This document shows positions 59,161 through 64,000 of a stretch of DNA of 64,000 nt, one piece after another; position 1 is the stretch's first letter; every line of letters starts with the position of its first letter. Under the pieces are notes generated by a model. It did no database searches. It was given only the letters and a program-made list of their open reading frames with translations, and was not told the DNA's origin. The position numbers were made by a program, and so were the translations under genes. The DNA is from Armatimonas rosea. GTDB taxonomy: Bacteria; Armatimonadota; Armatimonadia; Armatimonadales; Armatimonadaceae. The stretch covers positions 1,240,001 to 1,304,000 of the forward strand of contig NZ_JACHGW010000001.1 in NCBI RefSeq assembly GCF_014202505.1. Direction: 5' to 3'.

Positions 59161-61098
59161 ATGCTGCTGATCTTCCTGCTCTCGACCCTGGGGGCACTGG
59201 GGCTGGTGGGGCTCTTTGCACGACGCTGGACCCTAGGCGAGCGGCTGGCGGCGGCGGTCCCGCTGGGCAACCTGCTGATCGGGCTGATTGGGCTGGCGCT
59301 GGCATCGCGCCTGGGGATGACCCCGGTAGCGATGGGGCTCGCGGTTGTCCTCAGCTCTGCCCCGGCACTGGTCTGGCTGCGCATGGGGCCACGGCGGCGA
59401 CTGGTGCGGGTCGTGCGGGTGAGCCTGGGACGCATGCGGCAGCACCTGCGCACACGGGGCCGGCAGCGGGTCGTGCTGGGGATCTGGTATAGCGTCTTCT
59501 TGGCGTTTCTCCTGCGCTTCTTCTGGGGCGCGTGCTACGCCGATGCCGACGGTGCGATCTGGACCCTCAATGTCGCGAATCTGGGGGATCTGCCGCTCCA
59601 TATCGGGATTGTCCGGGGCTTTACCGTGGGGGAGAACTTCCCGCCCGACCACCCGGCGCTGCTGGGCGCGCGGCTGACCTACCCCTTTATCGTGGACTTC
59701 ACCGCGGCGCTCTATGTCCGGGGCGGCGCGAGTGTGCCCGGTGCGTTTTTCTTCCAGGACGCCACCCTGGTGGCCTGCACGCTCTACGCCCTCTGGCGGC
59801 TCACGCGCCTCTTCACGCGGGACTCGCTGGCTGCCCATCTCGCGCTCCCGCTGGCGGTGTTCTGCGGCGGCTGGGGCTTTCTCTATATCGGCGGCGACTG
59901 GCACCTTGCCCCTAGTGGGAGCCTCCAGGAGTTTCTCCTTCACCTGCCCAAGAGCTACACCAACGATGCCGACCGGAGCCTGCGCTGGGGCAACATGCTC
60001 TGTGTCTTGCTCGGGACGCAGCGGAGCATCGTGCTCGGGATGCCACTCGCGCTGACCGTGGTGCGGCTCTGGTGGGACGGCAAGCGCTCGGGGATGTGGC
60101 TAGCGGGGCTGATGGTTGGGCTACTCCCTCTGGGCCATGTCCATACCTTCGCCTCCATGAGTGGTGTCGCGGCCCTGCAAGCGCTGGGAAGCCTCCGCCG
60201 CGATGGCTTTAAAGCCGCTCTGCACCGCTGGCTCCCGTTCTTTACACTACTCGTCCTGGGCGCGGTACCGTCGCTGGCCTACATGCTCCTAGGCAGCGCC
60301 ACCCACACCGAGAACTTCCGCCGCTTCGCCCTGGGCTGGGACGGCGGCGCGACCGATGTGGTGGGCTGGGCGCGCTTCTGGCTCTTCAACACCGGGCCGT
60401 TTATCCCGCTGCTCGTCTTGGCGGCCCTCCGTGCTCCCCAGCGGGTCGTGGCCTTCTACCTGCCGTTTTTGCTCTGCTTTATCGGCCCCAATGTCCTCCA
60501 GCTCGCCCCGTGGATCTGGGACAACCTCAAGGTGCTGATCTACTGGTACCTGCTGAGTGTGCCCTTGGTCGCAGGGCTCCTGGCGGGCTGGCTCAAGACC
60601 CCCGGCCTGCGGGTCTGGACCCCTCTGATCGCACTGTGCTGCATGGCCGCGGGCGCGGTCGATGCCTGGCACGTGGCGACCGGTAGCGACAAGCAGCAGA
60701 TCTTCTCTCCCCAGGAGCAGCGCTTCGGCGAGGCGATCCTGGCGGTCACCCCGCCCCACGCCAAGATCCTCACCGCCCCGGCCTACATCCACCCGGTCTA
60801 CTGGGCGGGCCGGCGCATGTGGCTGGGCTACCCCGGCTGGCTCAGCTCACACGGGCTGGTCTACAAGTACCGCGAAGATGCCCTCCTCGCGATCTACACC
60901 GCCGCCACGCCCGTAGAAGCTGAGGCCCTTCTCAACCAGTACGAGATCGACTATATCGCCATCACCCCCCGTGAGCGCGGCGATATCCCCAGCCACGGCG
61001 ACAATAAAAAGCACCTCCCCCTCAACGAAACCCTCTTCCGCCAGCGCTACCCCGTGGTCGCCCAGCAGGGGGAGTACGTGCTCTTTAAAGTCCGATAA
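59161..61098 (+). CDS. GT-C-like polytopic membrane protein
   Basis: A 645-residue membrane protein with about twelve to thirteen helices. GACYADADGAIWTLNVANLGDLPLHIGIVRGFTVGENFPPDHP is the large first loop with Asp residues characteristic of GT-C glycosyltransferases. The soluble C-terminus (about 515-645) is Pro-rich and ends in QGEYVLFKV. I do not recognise a named family. The close spacing suggests it acts with the PMT-like enzyme on an envelope glycan. Confidence 0.8.
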   Translation: MLLIFLLSTLGALGLVGLFARRWTLGERLAAAVPLGNLLIGLIGLALASRLGMTPVAMGLAVVLSSAPALVWLRMGPRRRLVRVVRVSLGRMRQHLRTRGRQRVVLGIWYSVFLAFLLRFFWGACYADADGAIWTLNVANLGDLPLHIGIVRGFTVGENFPPDHPALLGARLTYPFIVDFTAALYVRGGASVPGAFFFQDATLVACTLYALWRLTRLFTRDSLAAHLALPLAVFCGGWGFLYIGGDWHLAPSGSLQEFLLHLPKSYTNDADRSLRWGNMLCVLLGTQRSIVLGMPLALTVVRLWWDGKRSGMWLAGLMVGLLPLGHVHTFASMSGVAALQALGSLRRDGFKAALHRWLPFFTLLVLGAVPSLAYMLLGSATHTENFRRFALGWDGGATDVVGWARFWLFNTGPFIPLLVLAALRAPQRVVAFYLPFLLCFIGPNVLQLAPWIWDNLKVLIYWYLLSVPLVAGLLAGWLKTPGLRVWTPLIALCCMAAGAVDAWHVATGSDKQQIFSPQEQRFGEAILAVTPPHAKILTAPAYIHPVYWAGRRMWLGYPGWLSSHGLVYKYREDALLAIYTAATPVEAEALLNQYEIDYIAITPRERGDIPSHGDNKKHLPLNETLFRQRYPVVAQQGEYVLFKVR

Positions 61099-61139
61099 AT
61101 GTGCCTTGTGCGTGGTACGATAATGAGCGAGGTTTTCTT

Positions 61140-61322
61140 ATGCCACAAGCCACAATTACAGAAAAAAATCCGAAAGCTGAGCCTTCACCCGAAGTGGCTC
61201 CTCACCCGCTCGCCTCACTGGTTGGTGCCTGGAAGGATACGGAGAAACTCAAGACACTGACAGAGCGTGTTGAGGCGTATCGGCGCGAGGTCGAGGCAAA
61301 AGAGCGTGGCGCGGAGGGATAG
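61140..61322 (+). CDS. Small VapB-like antitoxin candidate
   Basis: A 60-residue charged protein. PHPLASLVGAWKDTEKLKTLTERVEAYRREVEAKE forms a long helix. ATG 61140 follows GAGG at 8 nt. It overlaps the toxin gene start by 17 nt, the usual toxin-antitoxin layout. No DNA-binding motif of AbrB, Phd or RHH type is obvious, so the family is undetermined. Confidence 0.6.
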   Translation: MPQATITEKNPKAEPSPEVAPHPLASLVGAWKDTEKLKTLTERVEAYRREVEAKERGAEG

Positions 61323-61761
61323 CCGCTATCTGTTGGACACCAACATTGTCCGGGCGATCTTGGCAGGGGAGCCCACTGTCGCACAGAATGTCTTGGCAAC
61401 GCCCGCCGAGAACCTCTTCCTGAGCGCCGTTGCGGTGGAGGAGATGACCCGAGGGCGCTTAGCGGAGCTCAATGATGCTCGTGAAGGCAAGAGCAAGGTC
61501 GGTATCACGCTCGCCTACGAGTGGTTTCTGGAAACCCTTCACTTAGTCCATCGTTTCCAGATTCTCAACTATACGGATGCGGATGAAGCACAGTTCAAGC
61601 AGTTCCCTGCCTCAGTAAAGCGCATTGGGCGACAGGACTGCCGGATTGCCGCCCAGGCGCTCAACCATGGTATCGTGGTCGTGACACGCAACACTACCCA
61701 CTTTTCCCAAGTTCCTGGTCTACTTTGTGAAGACTGGACTCTGCTCCATGAGCCAGAGTGA
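61306..61761 (+). CDS. vapC: PIN-domain toxin, VapC-like
   Basis: A 151-residue ribonuclease-type PIN domain. YLLDTNIVRAIL carries the first Asp, AVAVEEMTRGRL the Glu, RQDCRIAAQAL the third Asp and VVVTRNTTHFSQVPGL the last site (Asn for the usual Asp). VapC toxins cut RNA such as initiator tRNA. GTG 61306 is chosen because it starts just before the domain and follows GAGGC. It overlaps the antitoxin and the next gene (14 nt). Confidence 0.88.
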   Translation: MARRDSRYLLDTNIVRAILAGEPTVAQNVLATPAENLFLSAVAVEEMTRGRLAELNDAREGKSKVGITLAYEWFLETLHLVHRFQILNYTDADEAQFKQFPASVKRIGRQDCRIAAQALNHGIVVVTRNTTHFSQVPGLLCEDWTLLHEPE

Positions 61762-62322
61762 GCAGCAACTAACCCCTGAAGAGCGCGAAGTACTTCCTGG
61801 CTTTGCTGCGCCCACCCCGCGCCGGGTTCGACGGAAAGCCCACTGGCGCCACGACCCCTGGAGCTGGCTTGAGTGCTATAGACCTTTCCTAGCCGTGATC
61901 GTTATTGTCGCTGGTGCGTTGGGTGCTCTTTCCGACTTTTTTCCCGTATTTCGCGGGAGCGTGACGGTTTTACTGATCGTCTTTTTTGTCCTGGGTGGGG
62001 GGCTAGCGATACTTCTGCTACCGCAGAGTTTTAATGAACACTTCGGACATGCCTTACTGGTCCAGAGCGGCCAAGTGGCTGTAGGGACGGTCATGAGTAT
62101 CGAAAAAAGAATGGGTATGGTGAGATGGGAGAATCAGTGGATTTTGTGATTTCCTACGAATTCCAGATGGTGGAAGGAAAGCGAGTCAAAGGAGAGTGTA
62201 CATCCGGTTGGCTGAGTCGCTTTCACGAAGGAGGGCCAATCCTGATTGTCTACTTGCCTGATGATCCTTCGCAAAATGAGCCTTTTCTGAACTTGACCCA
62301 CGAGCCAGTCCAGACAGCGTGA
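61748..62322 (+). pseudogene. DUF3592-like membrane protein broken by a frameshift
   Basis: Frame 1 (61748-62149) encodes two helices (FLAVIVIVAGALGAL and VTVLLIVFFVLGGGLAILLL) and a strand ending in QVAVGTVMSIEK. Frame 3 (from 62104 on, ATG at 62125) continues with SVDFVISYEFQMVEGKRVKGE and FHEGGPILIVYLPDDPSQNEPFL, the expected rest of the family. The switch lies at or after an A6 run at 62103-62108. It may be a one-base loss, an assembly error or a recoding site. Confidence 0.6.
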
Positions 62323-62374
62323 GCTTGTGTTAAACTGTCCTCAACTCGCAATCGAACTCTGAGGAGCTTTTGTC

Positions 62375-64000
62375 ATGTCTGCACCGCCGCGCGATCTTGA
62401 TACCCACCATCTGTTTTCCGCCCCCGCCACCCGCGAGGCGTGGGAGGCCCGTGCCAAGGAGATTCGGGAGCGGATTTTGTTCTCCTGCGGGCTCTGGCCG
62501 CTGCCTAAGAAGACACCGCTACGGCCCACGGTGACCAGCACGGTCGAGCTTTCGGACATCACGATTGAGAACGTGGCGCTGGAGACCTTTCCGGGGTTCT
62601 GGCTCTGTGGGAGCCTGTACAAGCCCAAGGGCGCGGGGCCATTTCCTGCGATTGCCAACATGCACGGGCACTGGGAAGACGGTCGCCTGCAGCGTGAAGC
62701 CGATGTTCCCAAGGCACCGCCGGCACCGGGGGCACGTGGGGCGGGGAAGGCCGATCTCGTGGCGCTGGCGGCGAGCCTGGCGCGGCAGGGCTTTGTGGTC
62801 TTCGCCTACGACATGCTGGGCTACAACGACACCGACCAGTTTGTGCACCGCAAGCTCGGGGCGAGCCTGGACCAGTGGCTCTGGGGCGTGAGCGAGCTGG
62901 GTGTCCAGACCTGGAACAGTATTCGCGTTCTGGATTATTTACAGTCGTTGCCGTTTGTCGATAAGAAAAAGCTCGGCGCGACCGGGGCATCGGGCGGGGG
63001 CTCCCAGACCTTTCTGCTGGCTGCGGTCGATGACAGGGTGCAGGTGAGTGTTCCCGTGAACATGGTCTCGGCGTATATGCAGGGCGGCTGCAACTGCGAG
63101 AACGCGCCGGGCTTGAGGGTCGGGACGGATAATGTGGAGGTGGCGTCGGTGTTTGCGCCCAAGCCCCAGCTCTTTGTCTCCTGCACGGGGGACTGGACCA
63201 GCCACGTTCCCAGTGAGGAAGGCCCGGCGGCAAGGAAAGTCTACGAGCTCTACGGCAAGCCCGAGAACCTCCAGTGGGTGCAGTATAACTACGCCCACAA
63301 CTACAATGTCGAGAGCCGCGAGGCCATGTACGCCTTCTTCAAGAAGCACCTGCGCGGCGAGGTGGGGGAGAAAGAAAAGCCCCTGGAGCTCGACCCCAAG
63401 CAGCTCCGGGTCAAGCGCCCCGCCGGCAAGAGCGACACCGAGCTCCTGAGCGATCTGAAGCGCGAGCGTGCGGAGACGATGGCCGCCCTGCGCCAGAAGA
63501 ACGATAAAAAATCCCGTGAGGTCCTGCGCAAGGGGCTGGCACGGGCGCTGGCGGTGGACATCCCCAAGGCAAAGGGCAAGAGAGGCCGCGCCGACGAGCT
63601 GCGTGTGGTGGCGGGGCCGCTGGCACAGGAAAAGAGTGCCCTCTGGAAGGACTTTTTCTCCTGCTACAACCGCACTCCGCTGGGTGAGCAGGTGCAGACG
63701 GTTCTAAAAAACATGGCCGAGGCGAGCCAGGCGGGCGTGGGGAGCCTCACGCTGATCGGGGGGATCGAGGTGCTCCTGGCGCGTGCGGTGGCTCCCGATC
63801 TCTGCCCCGGCCCGACGGTCGTGGATTTAGGGGGCTTTGCCGCCGATGACGACGCGGCGTACCTGGAGCGGGCCTACGCGCCGGGGCTGCGGGGGATCGG
63901 GGGCCTGCATACGGCGGCGCTGCTGGCCAATAATAAACCACTGCTTCTGCACAACACGCAGCGAAAGTTTCGCGCGGAGAATATCACCTGTCGGCTGGAG
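62375..64000 (+). CDS. Alpha/beta hydrolase (acetyl xylan esterase-like), truncated by window end
   Basis: An open frame of 542 codons continues past the window edge. IANMHGHWEDGRL (about 92-104) is the oxyanion region, GATGASGGGSQTF (about 206-218) contains the nucleophile Ser in GxSxG, FVSCTGDWTSHVP (Asp) and YNYAHNYNVESREAMYAFF (His) complete the triad. A Lys/Arg-rich linker near residues 350-420 precedes a second, less clear domain (GSLTLIGGIEVLL). No signal peptide is visible. GAGGAG is 9 nt upstream of ATG 62375. It resembles the large planctomycete esterases. Confidence 0.8.
   Translation, partial: MSAPPRDLDTHHLFSAPATREAWEARAKEIRERILFSCGLWPLPKKTPLRPTVTSTVELSDITIENVALETFPGFWLCGSLYKPKGAGPFPAIANMHGHWEDGRLQREADVPKAPPAPGARGAGKADLVALAASLARQGFVVFAYDMLGYNDTDQFVHRKLGASLDQWLWGVSELGVQTWNSIRVLDYLQSLPFVDKKKLGATGASGGGSQTFLLAAVDDRVQVSVPVNMVSAYMQGGCNCENAPGLRVGTDNVEVASVFAPKPQLFVSCTGDWTSHVPSEEGPAARKVYELYGKPENLQWVQYNYAHNYNVESREAMYAFFKKHLRGEVGEKEKPLELDPKQLRVKRPAGKSDTELLSDLKRERAETMAALRQKNDKKSREVLRKGLARALAVDIPKAKGKRGRADELRVVAGPLAQEKSALWKDFFSCYNRTPLGEQVQTVLKNMAEASQAGVGSLTLIGGIEVLLARAVAPDLCPGPTVVDLGGFAADDDAAYLERAYAPGLRGIGGLHTAALLANNKPLLLHNTQRKFRAENITCRLE

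Noticed and set aside
62103-62109. AAAAAAG as a programmed -1 slippery site
   Set aside because: In the upstream frame the codons are GAA AAA AGA, so the heptamer is not in X XXY YYZ phase; no clear downstream stem. A simple indel is more likely.
1-64000. tRNA, rRNA, riboswitches, insertion sequences, integrases
   Set aside because: Gaps are all under about 240 bp and were read; no cloverleaf, rRNA or transposase was found.

Overview
The window is GC-rich, densely coded bacterial chromosome (about 60-65% GC by eye) with roughly 57 supportable genes, no rRNA or tRNA gene, no CRISPR array, no prophage and no recognisable insertion sequence. The gene content suggests a Gram-negative-type environmental bacterium, most likely Armatimonadota (Armatimonas-like) or a relative of the Planctomycetes: a PEP-CTERM surface protein, a PSD1 cytochrome/DUF1501/Gfo-Idh-MocA Tat-exported set, a BTAD (SARP-type) regulator outside Actinobacteria, PadR genes with permease-prefix membrane proteins, and two phytanoyl-CoA dioxygenases. 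The taxon is an inference; no ribosomal marker is present.

Layout. 0-6.3 kb (+): a winged-helix regulator with a palindromic operator, an S41-like protease, a LolA-like periplasmic protein, a NatA/NatB-type ABC exporter, MsrA, and a Clp1/Grc3-like P-loop polynucleotide kinase. 6.3-10.4 kb (-): MOSC protein, Asp/Asn beta-hydroxylase, a membrane protein, leuC and small hypothetical genes. 10.5-13 kb: a barrel-like secreted protein, a membrane zincin and an SGNH lipoprotein; a cluster of three perfect DnaA boxes lies at 12977-13008. 13-27 kb, mostly (-): arylamine N-acetyltransferase, PhyH, cysS, an OGG1-type glycosylase, a PEP-CTERM protein, mutL with a large secreted partner, an acyltransferase (+), SIMPL protein, diguanylate cyclase, amidase and transglutaminase. 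27.3-29.3 kb (+): PadR, two duplicated permease-prefix proteins and an SDR. 29.3-38 kb (-): Gfo/Idh, DUF1501, PSD1 cytochrome, channel-like membrane protein, ComEC core. 38-50.8 kb: acyltransferase (+), DciA-like, pgl, His/Cys-rich protein, rfbB, PhyH (+), oligoendopeptidase, hydrolase, WD40 protein and a 958-residue SARP/STAND regulator. 50.9-64 kb (+): MFS transporter, BlaI/BlaR-like pair, hisK, terC, two GT-C membrane proteins, a VapBC-like pair, a frameshifted membrane gene, and an alpha/beta hydrolase that runs off the right edge.

The most striking genome-level signal is translational. Fourteen of about 40 unit-leading genes have a TANNNT -10 hexamer 5-8 nt before the start codon, so transcription would begin at or next to the start codon and give leaderless mRNAs. 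Other strong signals are operator-like palindromes inside the promoters of the first regulator, PadR and BlaI; a SARP-like direct repeat exactly 8 bp upstream of a -10 box; a BlaR-like M56 protein with a fourfold-repeated C-terminal module; and GC-rich palindromes that supply stop codons or lie inside a reading frame.
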